From the NCBI RefSeq assembly GCF_018143015.1, contig NC_054746.1, positions 39,558,687-39,622,686 of the forward strand: a stretch of DNA of 64,000 nucleotides. Reading direction: 5' to 3'. Positions 13,136 to 24,345 of the stretch are shown here, in pieces. The notes beneath the pieces are model-generated. The model was given only the letters and a program-made list of their open reading frames with translations. It was not told the DNA's origin and ran no database searches. The first letter of the stretch is position 1. Each line of letters begins with the position of its first letter. This DNA comes from Lytechinus variegatus (Eukaryota; Echinodermata; Echinoidea; Temnopleuroida; Toxopneustidae). Both the position numbers and the translations under genes were made by a program.

Positions 13136-14489
13136 TGGTGCCTGAGCAATATGATAAGATGGTGGTGGATGGTAACAGTAGAAATTGATAACTCATCCTG
13201 CATTTCAAAACCATGACATGACCAGACTGTAGACTTTAAATTTTGTACTGGTAATTATAAGTAATTTTTTCTGTTAGCTGATATCAACCAATCATTTGAT
13301 AAAAAAATAATATAGAGAACTTCTTCATATCCTGAATTGTGTGTTTCACAATGCATTTAAGTTCACACTGTAATTGTGATGTCATTCATATGTGTTAATC
13401 TGGAGAGATCAGTATACCAACATGTATGTATACAACACCATTCATTTATCAGTGTTTCTCTTCAAAGTTGATTACAAATCTCAGTTAAACACTCCAGTTT
13501 TCCCGAGATCTCACCTTTATTTCTACTGATTAATATACCCTGTGATTGAGATTCATTGTTCAGAATAAAGATAGTTGAAAGTAGTTGCAGTAAACACTGA
13601 TTTCACGAGAAAGTGTGTGAAACCAAGCTTAATTGTCACTCTCTCATTGAGGATCTAGATCTGGTACAGTAAACTGAACTTAGTGAAATCTATACTGAAA
13701 AATGCTCACACTGAAGATCACCAACACAGATAAGCGCACGTGGGAAAGTGTATCGTTTTTGCTTTGAATGTCGGCCCGACGCTTGACCTGAATCCTTTGC
13801 TTATTTGCTAATTTCTCAGCAATTACACAATTTCTTCCAGAATCCTTTGGCACATATTTTTTATTTATACAAACAGACACTTTGTGGTCATTTCATTGGA
13901 TTCTGTACGAACTCATTTGAAATCTTTACCACAACTGGAATTTATCTTTAATATCTCTTTGGGGTTTTGGGTTTTGGTTTTTTTTTTTTTTTGGGGGGGG
14001 AGGGGGACCGTGCTTCTTACTCATAGTCCATGCTCTCTAATATAAAAAAAGTGGTTGACCCAAAAGCACTAATTACAATGACAGAGTGTCATTCACGGCA
14101 ATATACATGCATAGTTTAATTCAACTGTGGTCCAATTCTGTTATAACTATGGATTCAAATAAGAATTAAAAAAAATATATAATTATTCAAGTTATCAGAA
14201 TGTTTGGGACTAAAGCTACATGTATAAGACAATTTATCTAGAATGTACAGTAATTATAGTTTTCTTCACATGAGATTCGGCTTCAATGATTTTAGCACAG
14301 ACTTTAATAATATTATTATAATGAGGAATATTAAACTTGTTATCATAATATAGGCTACATAATTTTAAAATGAGTGGATGCAATATTTTTCTTAAAGCAA
14401 AAAAAAAAGGTTTATTTATCTCACCAACTACATGAAACAAACTTATACAAAACAGATGAACTCAATTTTACTATACAAGCACTAGCTTT

Positions 14490-14787
14490 CACAATATGCA
14501 GTGTACAAAGTATATATGTTAAATTACTTAAGGAATAAATTGTTCAATAGTCAATCAATTTGGATGGTATTTAAAAATGATTTCAAGAATTATGTTCAGT
14601 GGAAATACAAAAATAAGAAAGATGTGTTAGAAGAACTTCAAAAGTTTCTGTTTTAGGTACTCTTACCATTTCTGCATTAGTATTTTCTCATTTTTTTCTA
14701 AACCTGTTGATTAATTTTGTATACATGTGACTATATTGTTATTTGTTTTTATGAAATAAAGTACCTCAGAAGAGGAAAAGAAAAAAA
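14490..14787 (+). pseudogene. Retroposed cDNA fragment with poly(A) tail and 17-bp target duplication
   Basis: Bounded by perfect direct repeats atacaagcactagcttt (14473-14489 and 14788-14804). The insert ends in an A-rich tail after an AATAAA near 14756. Before that, one frame stays open for about 48 codons and ends LQKFLF then TAG near 14656 (IWMVFKNDFKNYVQWKYKNK), followed by UTR-like sequence. This is the form of a 5'-truncated processed pseudogene made by LINE machinery. I do not recognise the parent gene; a LINE 3' end is the alternative. Confidence 0.8.
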
Positions 14788-14828
14788 ATACAAGCACTAG
14801 CTTTAAAACAAAAAAATTCTAAATGTAT

Positions 14829-15419
14829 CGGGGGGGGGGCACTTTCATCGACGAGTGGATACCATGCGCGACCACGGGGTCTTGAAAAGCACCCTTAACA
14901 CATATTCTGAAAATGCACCCCTTAACAAGTATTGGAAACAAAAGTAATGGCAAGTATTCCCAGAACTGAGCCCCTAAACAAGTACAGCGATGTATTTACC
15001 ATATTCTGAAAATGCACCCCTTAACAAGTATTGGAAACAAAACGATACTCTTAGCAATTATTCCTTGAAATGAACCCCTAAACAAGTACAGATATATTTT
15101 ATTGTTATGTCACGCGTCCGTCGGTCGTCGGTTTTACCGTTAGACACCATTATTTTGCGCAAACCTGACTCTAAACACGTGGTGTTGGGGCAAAAAGGAC
15201 ATCCTTTATAAAACATTCTGAATTTGTTTTATAATCCCCGCATATTTGACCCTAATAAAACACGTATATTTTTCCGAGCGAAATAGATACCCTTTGGCCT
15301 TTTTCAATATTTTTGTGTTTTGACACCCTTATCACGTGCCCTATCTTGAAACAGACATCCTTTTTACGTGTTTTTATGGTATCCACACGTCAATGTAAGT
15401 GCCCCCCCCCCCCCCCGGA
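14829..15419. mobile_element. G-ended TIR element, copy 1 (hAT-like MITE)
   Basis: Inverted ends: a G run then cactttcatcgacgagtgg on the left, and a mirrored ccacacgtcaatgtaagtg plus C run on the right. Flanks are aaatgtat (14821-14828) and caatgtat (15420-15427), an 8-bp duplication with one change, as in hAT elements. The inside contains paired words such as gaaaatgcaccccttaacaa and cccctaaacaagtaca. Related copies lie at 20242, 32856 and 60825. Confidence 0.85.
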
Positions 15420-15460
15420 CAATGTATAGACTAGTATCAGTCTTTAATAAATATCTTTAC

Positions 15461-15595
15461 CTGAAACTGAGCCTTGACACAATGAGTCGAGAATTCTGAA
15501 ACAGAGCATGGGATGGTCTCTTTACTCCTGGCTTCATCTGAAGTAACCACCTTCAAAATATCTTCTAGACCTTCCTCTGTTACAAACTGTTTCTC
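15461..15595 (-). CDS. DNAAF2: DNAAF2 / Kintoun exon 2
   Basis: 45-codon exon, phase 0 at both ends. Acceptor catccag|gagaaa at 15596/15595, donor tttcag|gtaaag at 15461/15460. It encodes EKQFVTEEGLEDILKVVTSD and on to HCVKAQFQ, corresponding to the vertebrate DNAAF2 segment containing ENVNEFLEEVLSS. Confidence 0.85.
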
Positions 15596-16159
15596 CTGGA
15601 TGGGTGCAAAGATAAGTAATGATATCCTTTGAATCAAAGACTGAAAGACACTTAAGAGGAACTCATAAAACCAATGCATCATCAATATGCATGCTTCTAC
15701 TTCCTTCTAGCATCACTAACATCCCAAAAGTAAAGGGAGCTGTCTTCAACTAACACACAATAACATTCACACTGATGATAGTTTACACTCATTTTCACAG
15801 AGAGCATGCTACATGCTGTAATATTCGTCCCTAAAAACTGATCAATGTCTGACTACTATTATAATGCAGAAACTACAAATACGAGTGTTGTAAGCAAATA
15901 GAAAAGGAACCCACTATATTTTTTCCCCATTTTTTTTCTTTTATAAAGCAATAAATACTTTCAACTTTTCAAGCATCAACAAATTTGAATGGGTACAAAG
16001 TTCAGTCTTTCATGGATCCCATTATTGTATTAAAGATCAAAAGGCACATAAGATTTTTGTTTATGAACCTAAAATGTCATATGCTGCTGTTTTTTTTTAA
16101 ATCAAATCAATAATTTCACTTTTTGTGAATATTCATAATTACAAAAAAGCAAGCTGTCC

Positions 16160-16429
16160 ATGGGGGGAGGGGGGTCACAAAGGTTTTGTGATTTTTGTCT
16201 GACTAAAAATGGCTCTTAAATTCCCCATTGCATGTAGTCTATATCATACATCACTACATGCATTGAAGGTCAGATCACGCTCATGGGATGTGCACATTAG
16301 TCAATGAAAGTGCACATTTAATAATATCTTGCACGTATGCGTATATGCACCTACAAGTACATGTAGGCACTTAGCAAGACTTCTAGTGAGACGTTCAAGT
16401 CATCTTTGTGAACCCCGCCCCCCCCCCCA
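16160..16429. mobile_element. MITE with G-run inverted ends
   Basis: The left end (tggggggaggggggtcacaaag) is mirrored by the right end (ctttgtgaaccccg then a C run), giving TIRs of about 25 bp around ~220 bp of non-coding sequence. Confidence 0.65.
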
Positions 16430-16489
16430 TATATAAATAACAAAAAGAAGAGCACTGTATAGAATGAGAGTCCTACTCAAGATAAATAC

Positions 16490-16800
16490 CATACTACCTA
16501 TACTGTCCGTCTCCTGAAGACGAAAATAGGAGATGGACAGTCAACCTGTCCGAAACGTCGAGTCTCTCTACTATTCATCATCTCTACTCGCCGACTCAAG
16601 CCAGCATCTCCTCATCAGCTCTACTACTCAAGCTGTTCTCACTCATTATTCCTTCTGGTTTACAGTCCTTTTCAGGACTATTTTCAAGAAAGAATACTCT
16701 ACTCTCAAATCTCCACTTTCTCGCCTATCCACTGTTTCTATAACACTCTACACGGTGTACCGTAAACCACATCAGCAATTGTTCATGCCAAAATGCTAAC
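16490..16800 (+). other. Repeat fragment with hammerhead-like core and histone-type 3' signal
   Basis: Three signals lie in order. (a) 16503-16540 is a hairpin with a 13-bp stem (ctgtccgtctcct / aggagatggacag). (b) CTGAAGA (16514-16520) and CGAAAC followed by GTC (16551-16559), with a 6-bp stem ggacag/ctgtcc just before CGAAAC, give hammerhead-like core words of the kind found in Penelope-like elements. (c) 16664-16679 is a 6-bp stem with a TTTC loop (agtccttttcaggact), then CAAGAAAGA at 16685-16693, the pair used for 3' processing of sea urchin histone pre-mRNA. The end contains cacggtgtaccgtaaaccac. No reverse transcriptase or histone frame is present. Confidence 0.5.
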
Positions 16801-18066
16801 CTTCAAACAACATCCAAATCATTTTGAATAATAATTCATTATAAAAATAGATTGAGCAATAGAATGCAAGTGGTGAAGCCTATGAAGGTGGCTGCTCTGC
16901 TGTTAGTATTCCCACCATATCAGACCTACATCATGTATTGCCTATTTTATCAAAGATCTATAGTCTTGCAGCATCAGTTCAGCAAAGACAAAACAAGTAA
17001 AATTAAAAACAGTCTGTTCAACAGACAAATCTCATATCATAAACACTAAAAAAATATTATTGAATTCTCATATTGTTTTCATTCATAATTAAAAAAAAAT
17101 TGTTAAATCTAACATGGAGGAAAATCATATGCATAACACAGGTAATATGCAAATGAGAGCCAGTTGTGTCTTTTGATTTTGGTAGATATGGTAGTATGTC
17201 TTTAATCTTGTAATGATGGCAGTTCAACATGCCCTACATGTACATACATTATGTGGAGCCAAAAGAGCAAAAAAAAAATACCATCATCCATATACATGTA
17301 GAACAAAAATAAAATAATTAAGAAACAAGGACTGTGTGAGTCACTTGCATACCAACTATTTTGAAAATACTTTAACTTACTTAGTACAGCCAATTCATAA
17401 TAATATGAAATTTTCAGAATCATGTTTGTATTTCTGTATTTATTCATGTCAAGTTCTTGTTGAGGTGGACTTGACCACTGAAATTTTCAAAAATGCAAAA
17501 GTTTGATTTTCTTCAATATCTTGAGAATGTTCTCGCAACATTGCCATTCATGTTTGCAACATATTTTGAAAAGAAAATTTGTTTAAAAAATCACTTAAGG
17601 AATAAAGATGCTGTATTAAAAAAGTTCCTACATGTTACAAATGAAAACAATACAATCTCTTTTTTTTCTTTTACTGAAGTAACGATGGATTGAAAAATTT
17701 AATCATAATGATGGTGGTGATGATGAAACGAATTATTATTGTGATGATGATAAAGACGTAGTAATATCAATAATATAAATAATGGTAAAAATAAAAGTAG
17801 GGAGTTACAATAAAACACATGATTTAAAAAAAGGGTATAAAAGTTCATGAACAATAACAGATCAAGAGTTGTTTAATCTGAATTTGTATAATGAATAAGG
17901 AATTAGGGATAAGTTAAACTTTAATTCTTTGACCACTTTTTATTTCTTTACAAATTTTCATTAGCTGTTTTCCCCATTTCCTATAAAACTCTGGGTGAAT
18001 AATTGTTATAAAAGAGATTGGTATTTTCCAATTCTTCCTTTTTCATTGATCACAAACACAACTCAC

Positions 18067-19878
18067 CTCAAGAGTATCTTCAGACAGACCAGCCTTAAGA
18101 GCAGACCACAAGGATCCACATCCTTCTTTCTTCTTGAACACCATTACCACATTGGCCTGAGAGACATCAGGTTTCACCTTCCCATCTAAAGTTTGCCCAT
18201 CTTCACAAACTACAAGGATGGAGAACATTTCTTCAGCTGAATCTGGAGAAATTTTAGTCCTCCTGAACTTTGCTTCTACTATCTTTCCTTCACTCTCCAT
18301 GTTTAGTTTGAAAGACCCTGCATCTACATCTGCTTCCCTAATGATGATGGTGACATTTTCATCTGTTTGGTAGATATCACACTTAGGCAATGTGGTCTTC
18401 ACTTCTAGCTCACTATGAAGCAAATCATCAGCAAGGATTTCATCACTGAGAGGATGACTCTGCTCTGAATCTTCCACAACTTCAGTTACATCTCCTTCTG
18501 GGTAACCTTGAACCTCTTCCAGCGCATCAGTAAATTCTGCTCCGATAGATGGTGTGATCTTGTAATCAGATGTTAAAACATCACTCTTCCCTGGATTTGC
18601 CTCATTGGAATCTTTCACGTTTTCAGGCTTTTCATATTGATCATCATTAAAACCGGGAGAGATTCCATCAGCTTGATTAGTTCTTTGGTTGACTCTCTCA
18701 TCAATACCATTCATCACTATTTCCTGAACAAGAGGATTAGCTTCTTGGGGTACAGGTACACTGGATGGAATTTCTGCTATTACAGGGGGTAAGACTGCCA
18801 GGGTGATGATGAGACAAGACCTGCTTTTGTCAAACTTTGCACTGCCCTTGTCTTCATCTACTGGATAAGGTAGTGGGAGATCAAGTTGGTACATGGCTGG
18901 TTTCTTGCATTCCAGAAAGATGCGTTTCTCAAAGACATCTAACTGGACAGTGGCTGCAGATTTCAATAGAGGTAGCTCTACTTTCAAAATCAGCTCTTGA
19001 GGCCTGGTGCTTGGTGCCGAATCCCTGGCATAGGTGAATTGCTGCATATCAAAGTGACCACGATGAACAATCGAGTGCTTTGGTACTGTGAAGTCATCTT
19101 TCTCTACACGTTTCTCATCATTCGTCTTCCTTTCCGAATCTCTATTCCCTGATATTTTGGAGGCTGTTTTGGCAGGCTGATTGTTGGCCGTTTCCTGTTT
19201 CATTGATTTGTCATATGGGTAAGAAAGTTTGAGGGCATCTAATGAATTCTCACCCTTCGGACCAGACTGATTTGGTGTCCTCAGTACAGTTGCCTGTGGT
19301 CGGCCTTTGAATTTCATTTTGGGCTTTTTCACATTATTGCGATCAAAGGTAATTTTAAATTCCCTCTCTATCCCATCCATTGCTGTATTATCCATCAACG
19401 TCCGAAATCTGCTGTCTTTATTTATCATTTCAAAGCAGTCTGGGTGGAACAGACAATCAAACACCATACACTTTTTCCCTGCATGATCATAATCATCACG
19501 ACCTGGAGCTAAACTGTAAGGAAGCGCCCACTCAACTCCCATTTTCCTTGCATTCCCACTGCCCTGATAAGACTTGGATGCTTGAGGCTTACCAATGTTA
19601 TCATTCTTACAGATATTGATGAATGCCTTCTTTTCCCCATTAATGCTTGTCTTTAACACGTATCCAGGGTTGGGGTGCAAAAACTTAACATCCATGCCTC
19701 GCGACCTTTCCAACTCCGCTAATTCCTCTTCATATTTTTTCCTGTTTTCAGGATCAGAAATTTCTTGAGCATACTCGACGAATAATTTCCGAAACTCTTC
19801 ATTTTTCAAAGCTTTTTCGATCCGCTGCACTTCGTCTGCAGTGACATCAAGACCTTCGAATGTGTCTTTAGAGGCCAT
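18067..19878 (-). CDS. DNAAF2: DNAAF2 / Kintoun exon 1 (PIH and CS-like domains)
   Basis: First coding exon, 604 codons from ATG at 19878. DNAAF2 acts in the cytoplasm with HSP70/HSP90 to pre-assemble axonemal dynein arms. The N-terminus aligns with vertebrate DNAAF2 through YAQEISDPENRKKYEEE and ELERSRGMDVKFLHPNPGYV. PIH1 domain ~30-200 (LPYSLAPGRDDY, VFDCLFHPD). CS/p23-like domain ~292-365 (RPQELILKVELPLL, LPLPYPVDEDKGSAKF). A second beta-rich stretch lies at ~510-600. Between them is an acidic linker. Donor gag|gtgagt (18067/18066) is phase 0; reading on would add only VSCVCDQ. The whole protein is ~960 aa, longer than human (837) mainly through linkers. Confidence 0.95.
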
Positions 19879-20150
19879 TTCCTTTCTTTATTTTCCCAAA
19901 CGCTGAGAGTACATGTAATAAATCGGAGACTGCCTGCTGCATATGCGCCTAGCATGCATGCAGTACACGACAATCCGTAGTATTTGTGTATGCATATGCG
20001 CAGCGTGTGTAGTTTTGTTTACTATATTAATCATGCCACAACAAATCGTTGAGGGCAGCAAAGTTATATGGTTTCATCACCATTTTGGGGTCTTCATTGT
20101 TTTCGAGAATCTTCTTCTGAGCACTGTTTGGCATGCAATGAGGCAGGGAT
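19879..20150 (-). promoter_or_regulatory. Probable DNAAF2 promoter region
   Basis: Sequence just upstream of the DNAAF2 start. A short word gcatatgcgc occurs twice (near 19939 and 19991). No TATA box and no RFX X-box pair was seen. Placement is by position only. Confidence 0.35.
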
Positions 20151-20241
20151 GATGGGGGGGGGGGAGTCAAATATATTGCTGTACACACACGTGACCAAGT
20201 AGTTTTCAAACACCCCTAAACGAGTTTTTCTCTGTGTGCAA
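20145..20241. repeat. Interspersed repeat fragment shared with 60080
   Basis: A G run followed by agtcaaatatattgctgtac and acacgtgaccaa. A close copy lies at ~60080-60150 (gacaaatatattgctctata, catgcgtgaccaa). Family unknown. Confidence 0.55.
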
Positions 20242-20812
20242 AGGGGGGGGGGGCACTTCGATTGACGAGTGGATACCATGCGCAACCATGGGGTCTCAAA
20301 AAGCACCCTAAGGCACGTTTTCCATATTCTGAAAATGCACCCCTTAGCAAGTATTGGCGTGTGAAACCCTACCATTAACAAGTATTGGAAATAAAATATT
20401 ACTCACCTTGGCAAGAATTCCCTGAATTGAACTCCTAAACAACTATAGCGATATTTCGATTGTGAAGGTTTTAACTTTAACTACATCATTGGGTTAATAC
20501 AACCCTATACCTCCCACACCTCGCGTAAATCGTACTCTAAACACGTAGTGTTGAATTTAATTGAATTTGTTTTCATTCTTCACAAGATAACAAATAATTA
20601 CATAAATACAAGAAATATATTTGATTAACTGTTGGGGCAAAAAGTGTTGACTGTTGGGGGAAAAAGGTGCATCCTTTCATAAATATTTTAGTTCTAATTT
20701 TTTTACCCTTGCAAAAACACGTATCTCTTCTAGCGAAAATAGATACCTTTTTTCCCATTTTTTTTAGTGTTTTTGACGCCCTTATAAGTGTCAATCCACA
20801 CTTCGGATAAGA
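20242..20812. mobile_element. G-ended TIR element, copy 2
   Basis: Starts with a G run and cacttcgattgacgagtgg, then ataccatgcgcaaccatggg, gaaaatgcaccccttagcaa and a conserved interior. The right end is damaged (cccttataagtgtcaatcca). An extra ~60 bp of AT-rich sequence lies near 20560-20620 compared with copy 3. Confidence 0.75.
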
Positions 20813-21756
20813 GAGGGTGAAAAGTATTAAAGATTCTTGCCAAATTATAATGAAGAATTTTGCGCGCGAAGCGCACCGAAAAATTGACCATATTTCTTGT
20901 TTGATAGTATTTTGGTATCAAGATTAATGGTTTATAGTGCTTTCCGATGCTCTTCAAGCATATTTTGCAATGCATAATTGTCAATTCGGGTCAAATTTAT
21001 TTGATGAGGAGGCAAATCGATATTTTCCCTCCCAAATATTTTCGTAGGGGCGATCGCACCCTGCCCCTAGGGTCGACGCCTCTCTGTTTGAATGATTTGA
21101 CTCTATTATTGTGTAGACCACTGACGTGCTGCGCAGGGTATAGCGATCTCGGTTCATGTTCTTTTGTAACCTTTCTACATGTTGCGAAAAAGCCTACATC
21201 AGGAATTCAAGATGTTAAAGAAATGTAGATGTATACATTTACTTGGAAGTTCACAATAAAGTCGATAGGTTTCACTTCAAAAATTATCTCTGCGCTCACC
21301 CCATTCTCTCTCTAAAAATTAGTGTGAAAATACTGCTCTTGAAATTAGGACTTCTTGTATTGTTCGCAAGGCTCACTCACTTATGAATAAATGAAACGCC
21401 TGGAGATGGTATAACACTGGTCACTCTTTTAATGCCCTAATGGGTGGTAGACGAATTACACAAAGTATTTTCAAGCATTTGGAAGGGGTTTTTTTTCGCT
21501 CGCTCCCTCGCATAATACCGTTTTATTTTTCAGAGGGGCTGACAGCTGCTTGGTCAGTATAGTTTCCCACGTTCAGTATGCTGCCCATATTAGTATTGTA
21601 TAAACCAATGTCCAAAATTATTCAAGCCCCCAGAAGCCCCCCCCCCCCAAAAAAAAAAAAAAAAAAATCCAGCACCTGACAAAGGGAGGTGGTAGTAATC
21701 CATCCTCCTCCCCTGACGTAGTAGACGTTCCATCATCTGACCCCCCCCAGAATGAT
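20813..21756. other. Intergenic, no gene seen
   Basis: No supported exon. Contains a poly-C/poly-A tract at 21638-21668 and short purine-rich runs. Confidence 0.5.
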
Positions 21757-22207
21757 GAACATGATGATGTTTCATTATGTCACACAGTCACATTCACTCA
21801 AATTAATAACAGTTTTACGCTTGGCTGATGAACATGGAACTTACCATAATTATTCGTCATTGATACTGCATCTTTTTATTTTTTTGTATATGCTTTTCAT
21901 TCTTCTCTCTTATCTTGATCTTGGTAATTTAACATGTTCTTAATTTTGCATTTACAAAGGAATAATGTTTTCATCATTACAATTTTTTTTACTCTCTGAT
22001 ATGACACCGTGTAAGTACCAAACGGAAATGATTCTTTTTAGGGTTTCTGCATGATATCCTACAAGCTTATATACATCATTTTCCAGCATTATTATTTGTT
22101 TAGGAGTCGGGATACCATGATTAAAACTTTTATTAATCAATTCATTATAAACCAAAATTAGTCGAAGTGAAATACCTCAAGTTTTTTAGAAATGAAAATA
22201 CATAAAT
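21757..22207. repeat. 450-bp dispersed repeat, copy 1
   Basis: Long match to 26755-27200 in the same orientation, including gatatgacaccgtgtaagta, ccaaacggaaatga, gatatcctacaagcttatat and aggagtcgggatacca. The two copies differ by scattered changes and small indels, so the duplication is old. No coding capacity or terminal repeats seen. Confidence 0.8.
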
Positions 22208-22454
22208 TTCAGCCTGTAAGTTATCAAATAATCAAAATCAGTCTTTGAAATTACTCCTTTTTGGCCGCTTTTTGGTTAACTGAGACCAGCTATATCGTTT
22301 AGATACAAAAAAGAAATAAACGGTAGGTAATACTAATTGTCCTGCATGGTATATTACTAAAAAGTCCTGAATAGTACTAAATGTCCTGATATATAGTTTG
22401 TATTCTTTATATCATTATTGAAATATTAAAAGTATAGAGATGTACAAAGTGACG

Positions 22455-22885
22455 AAAATACGTTCCGCCGCCCCTGATTCAAAGAATAGATACAATCCAA
22501 TTAACTTCATTCGATCGAAATGAACTCCGAGACATGTCCCGAGAATACTCTCTCAAAATGTGAATTACCACTCCTTTTTAAAGAGAGCTAGATCGAGCAA
22601 CTATCCTCCCAAGAACAATATTTGTCCTCAGTTGAGGGTCAGTCAGGGGCTGAGAGACTGTCCTTGATGTTGCATAACGCGAGGGCAGACTCTGTTGAGA
22701 CTTGGACTTTATGCAAAACAGATCTGTCCTCAGCGTGAGGTCAGGCGACGTCGCACGCGATATGCACGCGACTGAGATCTGTCATCGCTATAGGCGAGGC
22801 CCAAGCGACTGAAAACCTGTCCTTGTCCTTACGTAATGTGAGGACTTATGCGATTTACTGGCAAGCTCGAGAAGCCTTTGTACTG
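22455..22885. other. GC-richer intergenic patch, unassigned
   Basis: Begins with a fragment acgttccgccgcccctga that recurs inverted near 30684. Then 22600-22870 is unusually rich in ctgtcct, gtgaggac and ctgagag words, some in inverted pairs. Probably transposon-derived; no boundaries or gene found. Confidence 0.35.
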
Positions 22886-22887
22886 AG

Positions 22888-23525
22888 CACTGGGGGATCC
22901 GGGGGGGAGGGGAGGGCTGCAAAGCCGGCCTGTGCCCCCTATTGAGAGGCACAATTAAAATTTGTAATGTAAAAATGCCGTTAAAAGAGAATAAGAAAAG
23001 TGTGTCCCCCTTTTGAAAGTGAAGACCTTTCAATTTTTTTTCGTGGACGAAATGTCTTTATTTTTTGTTGAAACCCTTTTTTCCTTGTCAAATTTTTCCT
23101 CTGGAAAATGTGCCCCCCTTGGAAAATCTTGGATCCGCCCCTGAGAATGTTGAAAGCATACTAAAAATACAAATTCTTGACAATATCATTATTAAGTGAT
23201 ATCATTTTGACGGGTGATTTCAATTGCGACCTGTGCCCCTAGAGGCACAATAAAGTTTGTAATGTAAAAATGCCGTTAAAAGAGAATAAGAAAAGTGTGT
23301 CCCCCTTTTGAAAGTGAAGACCTTTCAATTTTTTCGTGGACGAAATGTCCTTATTTTTTTGTTGAAACCCTTTTTTTCCTTGTCAAATTTTTCCTCTGGA
23401 AAACGTGCCCCCCTTGGAAAATCTTGGATCCGCCCCTGAGAATGTTGAAAGCATACTAAAAATACAAATTCTTGACAATATCATTATTAAGTGATATCAT
23501 TTTGACGGGTGATTTCAATTGCGAC
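22888..23525. repeat. Tandem duplication of ~300 bp (MITE end plus LINE piece)
   Basis: The segment from ctgtgcccct at ~22930 to gatttcaattgcgac at ~23228 is repeated almost base for base at 23229-23525. Each copy joins a transposon end (ttggatccgcccctgag) to the start of a LINE endonuclease motif (acgggtgatttcaattgcga). The left copy has an extra G-rich start at 22888 (actgggggatccgggg). The near-identity means a recent duplication. Confidence 0.85.
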
Positions 23526-24000
23526 ATGATTAATGACAGTAAAAAAATTAAGGATATTTGTCGTACAAGCTTTATCAGTTAATTCAGAACCTACACGAGT
23601 AACAGCAATAACATTCGTATACAATCATCAATTTAATTCGATTGAAAGTGTTAAATCGGGAGTAATCTCTATTGGTCTTAGTGACCACTGTTTGACTGTC
23701 AGTGAAAGGCAAACACACAATATTTCATTCTAAAATAAGTAAATTTAGGTCTTTTTGCAACTTTGATGAAAACAGATTTCGAGATGATTTGAAATATCAA
23801 AATTGGAATGAGTTCAATGACAAATGCATTTAGGATGCACATTTTATTTCTGTCAGAAGAAAAAGAAATGGAATAGCCTGGATTACAAATGGATACACTA
23901 AATTGGTACGTGACCGTAAATTCTTTAACAAAAGGAAAGAGTGATTATACCATTAGAAAATTTTTACTATTATATCGAAACAAAGCAAATATTTTGAACA
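23190..24000 (+). mobile_element. Degraded LINE fragment (endonuclease and linker)
   Basis: Frames encode LTGDFNCDMIND, EPTRVTAITFVYNH and SGVISIGLSDHCL, the catalytic GDFN and SDH motifs of an apurinic-type LINE endonuclease. Further on, DYTIRKFLLLYRNKANI resembles the linker before reverse transcriptase. Several stops and shifts interrupt it, and there is no reverse transcriptase. Probably a jockey/CR1-group element; ancient. Confidence 0.75.
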
Positions 24001-24059
24001 AATTCCTGTGTGACTAGGTCTCTTATATAGGCCTATAGGCTTATCGCAGTATATAGTAC

Positions 24060-24260
24060 TGAATACTAATACACTAAAATAAATTGAGACACTTCAGGTA
24101 CATTTTATTACGATTGTTATTGTCTCCTTCAAATAAAAAATGTTCTGGGATATAAAAAATAGGCCTATAATTACGAATCAGTGAAACTAGAACACGTAAA
24201 ATGCATGCACACATTGCAATACGTCACGCCATGTACAGCTACGTACATGCAAGTTAAAGG
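24060..24260. repeat. Dispersed repeat family B, copy 1
   Basis: Shares ctgggatata, aataggcct, atcagtgaaact, gaacac, cattgcaatacgtcacgcca and gtacagctac with copies at 25125-25340 and 52740-53100. Non-coding. Confidence 0.65.
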
Positions 24261-24345
24261 TATTGTTTAACTTTGTGAGCAGCCAATTAAAAAAATTCTC
24301 AAACCAAGATGAAACATGTGAACAGGTGCATGTATTAGAACTAAA

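Larger units (their letters stand above)
12692..15460 (-). other. DNAAF2: DNAAF2 intron 2
   Basis: Intron between exon 2 and exon 3. It holds a SINE (12945-13135), a retroposed cDNA fragment (14490-14787) and a G-ended TIR element (14829-15419), each listed separately. A poly-T/poly-G run lies at 13978-14007. Confidence 0.8.
15596..18066 (-). other. DNAAF2: DNAAF2 intron 1
   Basis: Intron with the gtgagt donor at 18066 (minus strand). It holds a MITE (16160-16429) and the hammerhead/histone-signal repeat (16490-16800). The rest is AT-rich with no other feature seen. Confidence 0.8.

Noticed and set aside
16533-16799. 88-codon plus-strand ORF
   Set aside because: Spans the hammerhead-like and histone-type signals and shows only a Ser/Thr/Leu-rich composition. 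No family resemblance.
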